Assembly (NCBI GenBank): GCA_009741485.1
Contig: CM019214.1
Span: 50,315,284-50,379,283, forward strand
From: Malurus cyaneus samueli
Lineage: Eukaryota; Chordata; Aves; Passeriformes; Maluridae
Length of the DNA: 64,000 nt
Reading direction: 5' to 3'
Of the stretch, positions 50,575-63,214 are shown one piece after another. Within the stretch, counting starts at the first letter, position 1. Every line of letters starts with the position of its first letter. The notes under the pieces are model-generated. The model had not been told where the DNA came from. It made no database searches and worked only from the letters and a program-made list of their open reading frames with translations. A program made the translations under genes and the position numbers.

Positions 50575-51010
50575 TCATATGTGATTTCATTCTATTTAAT
50601 AGTCTTCAAAGGATTTTTCTTCAAAAATCTGTCCAAATCTTCTTTTGAGCACACATAAACTTAGAGCACTCAAAATGTCCTCTGGCAAACAGTTCAATAG
50701 CTGAGTATTTCCTTTTATTTGTTCTGAATCTGGCACCCTGGACCTTTGACTAGGAAAGAGAGTAAACAACATTCTGCATTGCTATCAGAATATCATAGAC
50801 TTCTGTTTTAGCCACTGCAGGTTGCAGATCTGAAAACCCCAGTATAGATTCACTGCTATTATTGTTATTAAGTCCTTTATCACTTTACCTCTGCAGTAAC
50901 TGCTTCAACCAAACCCAAAATATTTCCTCTCATTTTAAGCCAGAAACATTGTGTCACAAAGGCGGAAAAAATTCCAGTTTTAACCTACTTGCATTTCAAA
51001 TGAATTCTCC
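50575..51010 (-). mobile_element. ancient CR1-like LINE fragment, minus strand
   Basis: 'atctgtccaaatcttctttt', 'gagtatttccttttatttgt', 'tctgaatctggcaccctgga' and 'aagagagtaaacaacattct' follow in order the antisense of the old amniote CR1 family, the same part as in 6180-6790. Later blocks ('catagacttctgttttagcc') match its 'tatagacctctatcat' portion. Heavy divergence and gaps show age. Confidence 0.65.
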
Positions 51011-53910
51011 TTGCTGTAGTCCACTGATATGGAAATAAGGAAATTTGTCTATTCACTTTTCCTGTCTCTATGATGACCTACTACATATTAAATGTAAAAA
51101 AAAAAAAAAAACAAAAAAAAAAAAAAAAAAACAAAACAAAAAAAAAAAAACATTTCAAGGTTTGCTGGAAAGGAAAATTATAAAAATGTAGCCTTCAGTC
51201 ATGTCTTCAATTATTTTTTTATTCTTAAATTACATTCTATCTATGTACATGCATAAAACACTGTTAAATAATCTGATTAATGTTTCCTTATTTTTTCCTA
51301 TCTTGCACTCTTTCTGACTGTCATGCTCATTTTCTCTTTTTTACTCTTTATACAGAGATTTAACCTCCATTAAAAAAAAAAATAAAATAAAATAAAATTG
51401 TAACTGCAGTTTTTCTTGTACATTCCTTATTGCTAAATATGAAAATGGAGTAGTAACTTGGGTCAAAAAGTGCTTAACAAAACTTATTTTAAAAAAGATC
51501 ACCTCCACTGCACACAAGCTTATTTCATTCACATTCATTATGATTTGTATATTGTTTGCTATTTAATGTCCAAATTCTAAGTCTAATTCACAAGAAATAT
51601 TCCACTGATGATGTTGAAAAAGATGCTCTCCAGGAAAGGAAATAATCTAAGAACATATTTGGAAGATGAAGTTTATATTGCATTTGTAGATAATATACGA
51701 GTACACTAGAATTTTTTTATTGCACAAGTACTTTGAAGTCAATTCAGCTGTAGAAAATTATGTCTGCTTAGTTTTCCACCTCAATTAGATAATCAAGTCT
51801 TTGTTGTAATGACCTTCGGTTTAACATCCTACTTTCTCCATAAAATACCCATAAAGTGTTGCTTTTGAAGGTGTGCTACTTGTGTATAAAACAAATATGG
51901 TCCACAAATAGCATATATTTTCTTTTTAAAGATGACAACAAAATTGTGCAGGCTTTGAATCCAGGAAAGACATATATAAACCAAATTATGATACAACACC
52001 ATGAGTCTTGGAATTATTGTTCTGAAAATATTTTATAACTCTGTTGTTCTCCTCATGATGCAAAAAGAAAATAGCGGATGCACGTGTCTAAACTAGAGAA
52101 CTATTTCATTTAGAAACTATGTTTCTGACCATGCTCTACCATTATGTTTTTCTTGTTTGCAGCTATGTGAAAGTGAAAATAATCATCAGTGCCTCTGTGA
52201 ATTGCCTGAGACATTCAGAAGTGTTTTTATTGATACATCCTTAGTTTGCAGCTTTCTATAATTCATGGTGGATGTACTCAGCATAGTGTTACTTTTTCTT
52301 ATTGAATGAGAACTATATTGAACTTTATCTGAAAACCCTGAGCTATTTGTTTGGAAATCCAAAATATATTTTTCAGTTTTGTGACTAGGTAAAGGACATA
52401 TTACCTTAGATCAAAAATTTATGTTCTTTGAGTTCATAAATATTATCTCTTCTAAACTTATATTCTAGAATGTGCAGGACTTCTTCTACGGTATTCATAT
52501 CTTGTGAGTTCTCTTCCCATAAAAAGCCAAGATATTTTCAATTCCACATTTAAAAATTGGTTAAAAAATTTATTAATGAAATATTGATGTTCCTTAGAAC
52601 TTTTTTGTACTGAGTAGGTAGAATATTTTTCTTGTTCTTTTGTCACTGATGAAAGATTTTATACTGACTTTAATATTAAATAAAATTATATGCTGTCCTC
52701 TATAAATGATTAATAGCACTTGTCAAGATATTTCTCTGCAACATAATGGTTGTTTCAAGGTTTATATCTTGATTTTGTTTTCTACTGTGTTTATCCATTT
52801 CTTAATAAATTGTACTTCAACTGAGGTTAACACGTAACATTCAGTATTTAACTGAACATTCTGAACATCTGGATGTGTAAAGTTTATGAAAGATGTAATT
52901 TACTAACTTTCTGATGCTCCCTAATGTTTACTTCCTGAATTAAAGTTTACTCCCTGAATTCTTGACCTACTGTCTTCTCAAAGCAGAAAACTACATCCAG
53001 AAAGAATGAGGCTCTATTATGACAATGATAAGATTTGTGTTATAAAAAAAATTGACAAATGAGATATTAAGTAAGAAGACAACCAGGTATCTCAAGAAAT
53101 AGCAACAAGTAAATCCTGCTTTTCAGCATAATTTAGAAACCATAGAAGTGGGAAATAATAGATATATGTAAAGAAAACAAAAATAATACAGCAGACAACT
53201 GAGTAGATAAGATTAGTTACCTCCACTATAAGTATTCTACAACAAACTTCTCATGAATTTGATATAAATCCTATTGATGTGAAATAACTTCTCACACAGG
53301 AAATATTGTTGCATTCCATTACTCCACAGTTTTTTTTTATGAGTTCTAAAATGCTTTCCTGTCATTTTTCACTAAATCCATAGCCTTGGGTTAAATTCCC
53401 TATATATCTGCTTTATAGAGGAGATGGAAGTTTTGCTGTCTTTTACAACTGTAGCCATGTGGTGTCAGGTCTAATCACCTTTGCTAGTATCTATATTTGT
53501 AATATGAACAGGCAAATACCTAGAATACATCATAGGTAATCTTTATTTAAAGAACTCGACCTACTGCCTTCCCAATATTTGCAGTTCACAAATTTGTTGT
53601 GATAGATTACTTTATTTACTAATAAGAGTTCTTGTAGATTGCATCTATCAGTCTTCAATTTTCATGAACCCTCAGAGCCCTTGCAGCATCAGAAGTGTCC
53701 TTTGGCTGGAGAAGTCACTTTTTTCATTGTCTAATGGGTAATGAAATACTCCCTTTACTTGCTGTGGCATTGTTCCCTCGCAGTTTCATCTGATGTCTCA
53801 TTAATTCACCCTTTCCATGTCCATCTCATTGTGCTGTAACACTCATAATAGGGGATTGAGATCCATTTATACGAAATAGTTAATATAGCTATTTAAAGCC
53901 CTTGCTGAAT
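51011..53910. other. unique AT-rich stretch
   Basis: No gene or transposon is recognised. An A-rich block lies at about 51097-51152 and a short aaaat repeat near 51373-51398. Confidence 0.5.
51097..51152. repeat. A-rich low-complexity tract
   Basis: Three A runs separated by single C bases. Confidence 0.93.
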
Positions 53911-53911
53911 T

Positions 53912-54376
53912 GGTGTTTTATTGTATGCTGGCTTTGGCTGGGGCAGAGTTAGTTTTCATCCGAGGTGCTGGTATGGAGCTGTGCTTTGGTTTTTTGGTTT
54001 TGTTTTTCTGAAAAGAGTGTGATAACATAGAGGTACTTCTTTTATTGCTGAGCAGGATTTTCACAGAGCCAAGGTCTTTTGGGCTCCTCATACTGCCACT
54101 CCAGCCAGGAGGCTGCGGGTGCATGGGAAAATGGGAGAAGACACAGCAGAACCAGGTGACCCAAAATGATCAAAGGGATATTTCAGGTAATATGGCATCA
54201 TGCTCAGTATATAAAGCTGGGAAAGAAGGAAGAAGTGGGGAATGTTTGGAATGATGGAGGTGCAGCTTTTTCTCTTCCTATTAAATGAGTTTCTGAGCTT
54301 TTGCGTTTCAAATTTTGTCTCCAATCCTGCTAGTGAGAGAGTCTGCTTGTTGTTGGCTGCTGATTTGGGCTAAATA
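53912..54376 (+). mobile_element. diverged avian ERV LTR, plus strand
   Basis: The 5' part 'gctggctttggctggggcag', the middle 'attgctgagcaggattttca' and 'ccaaaatgatcaaagggata', the promoter 'tcatgctcagtatataaagc' and the end 'ggctgctgatttgggctaaa' follow, in order, an abundant avian LTR family that I take to be ERVL-like. The ends are worn (consensus tg and aaccacgaca are only partly visible), so the borders are approximate and no target duplication can be read. A diverged second copy of the same family lies at 57600-57792 in opposite orientation. No internal viral genes are attached. Confidence 0.75.
54208..54215 (+). promoter_or_regulatory. relic LTR TATA box
   Basis: tatataaa, followed by gctggga, is the core promoter of the LTR at 53912-54376. 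The motif has survived although the rest of the LTR has drifted. Whether it still starts transcription is unknown. Confidence 0.5.
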
Positions 54377-54383
54377 ACACTCA

Positions 54384-54388
<5 letters not shown>

Positions 54389-54415
<27 letters not shown>
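54389..54415. repeat. poly-A tract, about 27 bases
   Basis: An uninterrupted A run starting 12 bases after the LTR relic. Confidence 0.93.
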
Positions 54416-54417
<2 letters not shown>

Positions 54418-56432
54418 TCTTGTCATTCATAAATTTCACCTAGGTATTTTTTTTTATGTCTGTATATATACACATATATGAAGAAACACCCTCCTCTGTT
54501 TTTTTTTTTCTTTTTCCTATCAAATTTATTTAATTAAGATTTATAATTATTAATTATATATATGTATTATAAGCAACAGGAAATCAGTCACCATGAACAT
54601 TTAGTTTGCAAAAGTCTCAGGAACTGTTTGGAGGTATTTTTAAACTCTCTGTTTTTTGGTTTTGTTTTTAAGGTGAGTGGAAGAGCATGGAAAATAGGGT
54701 TATAAGGTCAGAGTGATGTTATCATGTCTTATTTCCACCTGGAACATAAAAATCTTCAGCTTTGTATTGGAGGATTTGTAAAGCTGAAGAATTAGGACCT
54801 TCAGTGGAGAAAACATTTTTAAATAAGTAAGGGAGAATAATAAAACAAATCACAGAATAAAGAACAAGAGAAAATGAAGGTCTGGGTAAAGATTACAGGC
54901 AGGGATGAATGAAATCAGTGGAATTCACATGCCATTCATACAATAAAAGAAATTTCCTGAAACGGGAGAAATTATATTCAGAATTTAATACGAAAATAAT
55001 AAGCTAGGTGCACCTTCTCAGTTCAATAAGTCCAGGCTCTTTATAGCATGACAATATACGCATTGTACTGAAACACATGCAGACAAATTTGTCTTTTATT
55101 TGCAGTGGAGAAATATCCTGTCCCATAACCACACCCTGTTCCATGCTAATCTTTTCAGACCTCAGAAATGCACTGTGAAGGGTAAGTTTTTCGATGGACA
55201 ACTGATGCAGGGTTACTCTTAGCCCAACAGGCATACACTGTTTCATTCACATCACATTCACTCACGGAGGATGCTTAAGAGTGGAATCTGCTGTGAGGAT
55301 GAAGCATATTTAGAACAGAGAAAAGTGTAAAAGCAATATAAAAATTAAAAAGCATCTGATAAAAAACACAGGCAAGATGCGGCCTATTTTGCTGCCTTGC
55401 AGAGAGTCAGCATGCCCTAGAGAGATCACACAAGGACTTGATGAGGTTAGACATAAACCTAGCCTGAAAGAAAAGTATCTTTTTGTATTTTTTTTTTGGT
55501 TCTGGAGCAGGACTGGAAGCATTAAATACTATGACTGCTTGGTCCTTCCACTTTCAGAAGCCTGAAACTGCATCTAGAATTCTAGATATCAGATTTCTAG
55601 TCCTTTCAGATTTCTTCTTCAGAGCCAGAATCCACACAAGATGCTGCCAGACCAGAATCAGTTCTTAATATTTCTCAGTTTCACAATCATAGTTAAACAG
55701 TCTGGTTGATGTTGACAGTTGTTGGGTCAGTGATTCTCAAAGCAAATATTTCTCCCTGTAACAGTGAGCTTCGAACAGATTTCTTCATTATGCTGTATTT
55801 ATCAAGGGTGTGCAGTCCTCTTGCATGGTTCACATGAATATGTTAATTGAAAAGAAAATTAATTTTAGTAGCTCATTAAGAATACTTTGACTGATCAAAG
55901 AAAAAGGGTGGCAAGCTTCATGATGGCATCTATAGCTGTAAAGTAATCAGTTTACAAAAAAAACCCCATTATTTACAGAAGTGATAATCTCCTGGTTCAC
56001 TCATGAAATGATGACAAAAAAGAGATAATCAAATGTGGATCTTGATGAGTGAAATAAAGATGGTAGCTAGGGAAATAAAGCATGTTTTTGAACTAATTTC
56101 TTTTTGCTGAACCATTATATTGTATGACGTCAGTACACTGTATCAGAGTATTTTGTGCCTCAATGCTGTTCAGCAGTTTCATTGTGTTGTGAAAAATTTT
56201 AGAAGCTCTGCTTCTACATTTCCACGTTTCATTTTTCTTTTTTTTTTCCCCCTTTTTTTGCTTTTCCTTAGTACCTGTAGAGGGAATGGAGATAACCTCT
56301 TGATGCAGGATGCAGAAGGTGAAAAATGGACTGGAAATATACAGTATTTTAGCCATTTGTTGTGGTTATATGGAACGAAGGAAAAAAAGTTTTAAGAGAA
56401 TGGTAGAGATTGGATCATTTGCACAAATGAAA

Positions 56433-56480
56433 AACAAAACAAAACAAAAAAAAAACAAAAAAAAAACAAAAAAAAAAAAA
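56433..56480. repeat. A-rich low-complexity tract
   Basis: Repeated caaaa and caaaaaaaa units. Lysine- and asparagine-rich frames here are translations of this tract. Confidence 0.9.
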
Positions 56481-57599
56481 ACCAAAAAAGAAGAAAATAT
56501 ACTTAAATAAGAGCAATGGTAAGAACAAATTATGAGCCAAAAGAAAAGTCAGGAACTGAAAAAAAAAACAAAACAACAGAACAAAAAATGTGGAAAACAG
56601 TGAAGACAGAAGATAAATAAAGTGTGAATTTACAGAGAGAAGTAAAAGGGACAAAACCAAGATTCATGGGACATGTGAAGATAAATTCAGTTTAGTTACC
56701 TAGCTGATGGACAGGAGAAATTATTTGCCCACATCTTTCCTGGATAGTGGAAACTCAGTAGAAGAAGAAAAGTTGCTCTTTGCTGTACTAAGCTAACAAG
56801 TATCTAGGAAAAAAAATGGAGGCCTAATTATCCTGCTTGAACTTATGCACATAACTCCTTTTCAATTTCAATAAAAATTACCTCAATAGCAAAAATTAGA
56901 TTCCTATATTTGTGCAATAAGGAATAAATAATAATTAAACATTAACAAATAAATAACCATAAATGTAAATTGGTTAAATGTAAGCACATACACATTTACA
57001 GAGAATGCAAAAATCTAATTGCATTTGCTTGAATGAGTTAAGATGATAAACATGCTTTCACTTTAATTTAAATCTTTGTGAGTCCAGTTACTTTATTTCC
57101 TAATAGGAATGATGTTATCTTCTGGGTCATTTATCCTTCATGAGCTCATACTTTCAAGGTGAATGGATCTCAGTTAAGGAGAACAAATATATTGCTTCCA
57201 GCCATGCTCTATAAATGTTGCCTAGTATCCTGTCAGTGTTTTAAAAGCCAAGTGATAAATAAAATGGCAAAGGTTGTTTTAACTGATCAGAACAAAATGC
57301 TTCCACTTTATTATACTCCACCAAAATGTAAAGGCTCCTCAGTTCCGTGGGGAATCTATTACAGTTCTACATCTTCACAAAACAGGAGGAAATAAATTAA
57401 AAAGCTGTGTTTGAAATAATTTATTTCATAGAATAACTACAGAGTATTTACTGAGTATAAGGTGACATCATCCAATAGTACACTATCTAAAATGAATGTG
57501 TAATTTTAGTCTTGCTTTTCAACCTGTCACAATGAATATAACTTACGACACAAGTTAATGAACTAAGGAGAATGAACTATGAAGAAGTTAATCAACTAA

Positions 57600-57792
57600 G
57601 AAAACCCCAACTCCCTTGCCAGACTGGCAATAGGAAAAGCAGAAAAGGGCTTGGGTCTGTGCAAGCCCTGTTCAGCAATAACAAAAACACCTCTGTGTTA
57701 CCAACCCTGGGTTCAGCACAAATCCAAAACATAGCCCCAGAGCATCCACTGGGAAGAAAATTAACTCTACTACAGCCAAATCCAGCACACAT
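57600..57792 (-). mobile_element. fragment of the same ERV LTR family, minus strand
   Basis: The minus strand reads tgtgctggatttggctgtag, agagttaattttcttccc, gttttggatttgtgctgaac and tgttattgctgaacagggct, the first ~190 bp of the LTR family seen at 53912. The downstream promoter and 3' half are missing. Translation of equivalent antisense frames gives related strings in both copies (GLGSVQALFSNNKNTSV here, DLGSVKILLSNKRSTSM there), which supports shared ancestry even though neither frame is a gene. Confidence 0.75.
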
Positions 57793-58446
57793 AAATATAA
57801 TAAAATTATTACCTTGTTTTGTCTTTAAAACAGAAATCAAGTCGACTTAAAACATTATGTTTTGTTTTGAGTGGTAAATCATGGTGTATGATGACTTTGT
57901 GGCAACTCCTTGACGTTCAGAGGAACAACAAAACTGGAGGATACAGAGGAAGAAAAAAATGTAGCAACCTAAGTTCATTTTAAATAACATAATCTCTTGT
58001 AAAAAGTGCAGGTACCTTTCTTTATTCTTACATTTTGAAGCCAAAATCCAAAATTCATGATAGCTTGTACATGGAAATGAACTTATAAACTTTCATGTAG
58101 ATATACACACATACACAAAGACATGGTGCTAAGGAAACGATGGGATTTTCCAGGGATTTATTTTTTCCTTGGAAAAATACAAAACTGTTGAATTGGAAAC
58201 TTCTGGGTTGAAGTACTAATAACATGTGTTGAAAAAAGCGCTCCGAGATGGATTAGTTGAGTTGAAAGGAATCCTTAGTCAAAATAACTAAAAATAATTA
58301 AGAATGACAAAGAAATTAAAAGCGTCCTTTTTTTTGAAGATAAACAAGTAATTCTTTTGGTGGGGTTCTCCCATAGTGAACAGAGAGATAGAGGAATTTT
58401 TAAGGCATATTTAGCCAATTTAAGTTAGGTATCTGTTTGCAGCATT

Positions 58447-58464
58447 GGGGGGGGGAGGGTGGGG
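58447..58464 (+). other. potential G-quadruplex motif
   Basis: Nine G, then a, ggg, t and gggg, provide at least four runs of three G separated by loops of one to three bases. This fits the standard quadruplex pattern and stands out in AT-rich DNA. Confidence 0.7.
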
Positions 58465-59376
58465 AAGATACAAAAAGAAAAAAAATCAAACCCCTGTGAG
58501 ACAACACCATGGCTAACAAAAACCCACTCCAGCAAAATTTTTGACAGTTGTTTTGTAGTTCTAAAGTTCTTAGTTAGTTCTTCTACACACATAGCTAAAT
58601 TTAGGCACAACAAGGAGGATCCATGATTATTTAAATGAATTCCAGTTCATAGCCTGAAGACTAGAAGATATTTTAATTATGGGTCTCCAAGAAGAAATAC
58701 AGAAAGCATAAAACAACATACAATGCTTTACAGTTTTGGTTGTTTTCTTTTTTTTTTTTTCACTGCCAACAAGTATACTACGATTAGAATCTGTATTAAG
58801 ATATGGTGATGAATAACAGGAAAAAAACAGTAATTCTCTGAGTTTGAAATATATAAAGTAAATGATCAATCCATGTGATAAACAGGTAATTATTCAGTGG
58901 AGGATAAAGAAGGCAGGTATTGACTCCCAGAAAAATTTGTCACAGGGTATTTGATGGCACTGTGTCTATATATTTTTTTAATTTATAAATTATTATATTT
59001 TCCTGCAGGAAGAGGACAATTTTCTAAACTTGAATAATGAACAAGATATTTTACTAAATTTATATGAAATTGTTAGGTAAAATGTTAACTGTTATTATCT
59101 AAAAAATGCTAAAGGACTTTCACTACACTGAATTAAGCATAGCATGAAGACATTAAATTAAAACAAAAGAAAAAACTCAGGGGATTTAAATATATACTCA
59201 CACAATTTGTTTTTATTTTTAGCCATGTTTGTAGAAAAAAAAAAATGATTACTGAAACATCTGAAAAGATGCGGAGTTAATTAAAGTTCCCTCTACTCTC
59301 CATCTGTAGTTTTGCATATATCTATTTAGCACAGATAGCCTTTCATTCTTATTTCTGTAATGTCTTTGAAATATGG

Positions 59377-59433
59377 TATTATTATTATTGTTATTATTAC
59401 TTTAATTATTATTATTATTATCATCATCATAAT
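59377..59433. repeat. (ATT)n / (ATC)n triplet repeat
   Basis: Imperfect att units pass into atc units ('tatcatcatcat'). Confidence 0.9.
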
Positions 59434-60212
59434 ACTATAGCAACACCATTACTAGTTATGTCTGTAGTCCCTTGCTTCCTCAAAGCTTAGTGTTGAACGA
59501 TTAGTATGGTGTTCTGGAGTTATCCACACCTACTTTGCTTGTCAGTTAATTCAAGTATCAGAGTGATACGGAGAGATCTAAACTCATGGATGATTCCTCA
59601 TTGAATTGAAACTGTCAGAGGCAAAAGTTTCAATCAAATGTTATCGTTGTTAGCATATTGACTTGGAAAGCACTGCATCAGGTAAAATCTCAATCAGTGA
59701 AATATTGCATTAGTTATTCAAATACAGATCAAGACTCTCCTCAGAAATGCAATCAATGAAGAACAGTTTCTCTGACTCTATTTGTATTCTAACTGACCAG
59801 CACATTGAGATGAACAGTTCAGTTTCTAAGCACTTACAGTTAGGAGCCCTGAATATTCTTACCAGTAAAGAACAGAGGCCACACTATGTAAAAAGTTTTT
59901 AAAACCTTTGATGAATAGTCTGTGTATTGCTAAGTGAGAGCAGATACCATTGCCTCAGTGGGCAATAGAAAAACATACCACGTTTATCAAATTACACACA
60001 CTTCCCTATGTGATATACTGACTATATAAATATCCATTTCTGATAAATCTTTCAATTGCAGAAGGCAAATTGTGGTAGCTCAAAACCAGTGCAACAGATA
60101 GATAGAGCATATACTATTATTTGTCTACAAGTATTTTAGGAATGAAGTCACAAATTTGAAAGGAGAGTGAAGTGAATTATATTTTTTGTTTTGGGTTATT
60201 TTATGTTTTTTT

Positions 60213-60298
60213 GGTTTTTTTTTTTTTTTTTTTTAAATGTTTGGCTTTGGGAATGTGTTATTGGGGGTTTTTTTTTGTTCTTTTTTTTGGGGGGGGCG

Positions 60299-60327
<29 letters not shown>
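60213..60327. repeat. compound poly-T / poly-G tract
   Basis: Two long T runs (about 60213-60233 and 60299-60327) surround shorter T runs and an 8-G run at 60289-60296. Confidence 0.9.
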
Positions 60328-60329
<2 letters not shown>

Positions 60330-63167
60330 TGGTTCCATCTCCACTAAAATAGTATTGAAATAACTTTGGATGGATACCTCATACATGGGGCACACCAAAA
60401 AAAGAACAAAAGTTTAGAAACCTACTGGTTTGCAGCAAGCACTATGTGTTACCAAGGAATAATGTATCCCTGCTGCCCCGTGAGTTCGAGGGTATAAGAT
60501 TTTTATTAGAACACTGTATAATTAAATTCCTCACTTAAATTAGAGCAGTTGCATGGAAAATTGAAGATACAGATATATCTCATTGGTAAACATTCATGTA
60601 TTTTAACAGAAGTAAGATGGGAGGTTTTGTGACTGAGTCTTACTTTAAGACTATTAATCTGACCTATTTTGGGAGTCTGCAGTAAAATGAGATGAGCCAT
60701 GTCCTAGAAGTGCCTATTTATCTTGATTGTTTGTAAAGGGAGTTCAGGGAGTTTTGGTGAGATACAGACATCTACATGCATTCAGATCAGACTTGCCTTG
60801 TGTAACTACAGAGACAAAATGTAGACCTTTGATAAACGTGTTGACAGATGAAAATATATGAAAAAAATTACATTTAACATATTTGTATTTTCTTGACTTG
60901 GAACTTGATTTTTCAATTTTCTTTTAGAAAAGGGAATACATATTTTCAGTTAATGCTTTAATACCCTAGCATTTTGCTGCCTGTCAAACCCCATGTTTAA
61001 TGCACTTGGAAGAGGAGAATATATTCCCTGGCCCATTATTGAAGCTTTGAGTTTTTTCAGGAAATATTTTGGTGGGATTCTTTGCTATAATATTGACAGC
61101 CCATCTTTCTATAATATTCTTTTACATGTGGCTCCCTTTTTTCCTATGGAATTAAGGATCAAAACTTAGTATAACAGAATCCTTGTAGGTGTTCAATAGC
61201 ATTGAGTGTGCATACAGAGCAAAGTACTCGTGAACTATTTCATTATATTTTAAAACTAATTTACCGGTGGTGAAAAAAACAAACAAATGTCCAAAACTTG
61301 CTTACAGAATTAAACCCTGCAAATATTGGTTTGGTTTTTTTTTTCTAATTTCTGCTTCTGAGTATCAAATGGATAAAAAGTACATAGTATGTCAATCAGC
61401 TCCTCATATATCTCTTCCAGCAGCCTTCTTTTAAAATCTTATAATCCTTTCCTTCAAGGTCATACTTCAGTTCAACATTTTGATTGGGTTTAAAGTACTT
61501 GATGGGTTTTTTTCTCTCTGAGGAGTCAAAAACTAGAGTCCATCATAGAGGTAGAAGTCACACAATAACATAAATAATTATCTACAGTGCAGATATGTGA
61601 ACCTGTTCCGATAATTCAATTCCATCTTTGTAGCTGAAGGACAGAACATATGTCTTCTGGGTGTTTGTTGTTTGTCTGATATAAAGTAGAAATCTGTCTT
61701 GGACAAAATTAATAATTCAGGGGAAAATTCCTTTTTCTTTTCCTTTTAATAATAATAAATCAGCACCAAAAGAAAATGTGAAAACATCTATAATGAGAGC
61801 ATTAAAAAAAAATAAAGTTCCATACTGCAAAATAATTTCATAAGCTGTTTGAGAATCCATTTTAATAAATTTCTATGGCAATAATACTCTTAAGCTTTCT
61901 ATAATATTTTCTAAAAAAAGTAGTTTTTTGTAAAAAAAACAATGTTCTGAATAGTCTTGAAAGGACAAATACATAAATCTTATGTATTTAATGAATTTTC
62001 TAATGAAAAATGTTATACAAATAATATGGAATAATTGCACTCATTGCCCTGACTAGAGTGGGGAAAACAACCTAACTCATGAGATTTGGGTTTTAGCCAA
62101 TCTACAATCACGTCAGCAGCAGCTCGCTCAAGAAAATTCACCAGATTTCTCAGAACTAGTAACTAAATAATGACACCTTCGTGTCTCCCAACAAGGTCAA
62201 ATTCTTCTGGTATCATTACATAAGGCTCTAAGCAATCACTGAATAAGATTCTCTTACATAGAGGGATTTATCAGAAGTGTTCTCAGTTATTTTTACATGT
62301 GCAGTGTACATGTTTCAATTTATTACATATAACATGCTTCTCACACTTTCAAATGAAAAAAAAACAACTCTGTTGTATTCATGGTGAATTGTCATGGGAG
62401 GTTTTCATAACCAAAATAAGCTTCTCTGGTTATCAGGAGTCTAAATCTGATCATTGAGAACATATCAAGGAAATTTTCAGTTTGATATCAATGTCATAAA
62501 GTGTGTCTGTGCAAAATTTAGGACACGCCTCTTTCTGCTCCCCCCACCCTTATAACAATCATATACACTGTTCAGTGGTTTTACTCCATTTTTGTAATAC
62601 AGTATTTATTTTACCTTTCATTTACTCCTATGCAGTATTTTTTGTCTTTTCCCTTGTGGTTTATGAAAAAAAAAGTATTGCCTCTTGCTAAAGACCTCTT
62701 TTCCAATCGTTTTTGACATTATTGGAGGTGGCATTTCTTACATTACTGGAAAAAGGTATATGTACTTTTGCACCAATATTTTCTAAACTTTCATTTCTGT
62801 TTCCTGGCTCGTTTTATTTAACCACTAAATCTGCCGTTAACTTGAGTGCACATCCTCCAATTTTTTTGTAGATTAATGTATGTGTTGGGGAAAACCAGGA
62901 CAGCACATTGAAAAGAGTAACTGTCTTAGTTTTACTAAGTAAAACTTTTGTTCTTCACAGGGTACTAAAAACTTAGTATACAGTTTGGTTTAATTAAAAA
63001 AAAAAAAAAAAATCAGTAGGATTGTGTGGAGTTTAACAGCAAGACTCTGGAAGATAAAAAGGGATAATTCTTCTACCTTAAACATGTAACAGCCAGTTCA
63101 CTGAGTGACTGCCTTTCCCCACAAGAAATGGAAAAACTTACTTTACAAGAAAGTAACTGAAATCCCT

Positions 63168-63214
63168 CAAGAAGCAGGTTTTTGAAGAAGCAGGTTTTTC
63201 AAGAAGCAGGAGCT
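63168..63214. repeat. 16-bp tandem repeat, about 2.7 copies
   Basis: The unit c/gaagaagcaggttttt occurs at 63168-63183 and 63184-63199, then partially (caagaagcaggag) from 63200. Copies differ at one position, so the duplication is recent or is conserved by slippage. Confidence 0.85.

Larger units (their letters stand above)
54377..57599. other. intergenic sequence between two inverted LTR relics
   Basis: No retroviral internal sequence and no gene is seen. It starts with a 27-A run (54389-54415) just after the LTR. A-rich blocks lie around 56433-56480. Confidence 0.5.

Noticed and set aside
53912..57792. The two LTR relics as the ends of one provirus
   Set aside because: They are in opposite orientation, unequal in length and with no gag, pol or env sequence between them.
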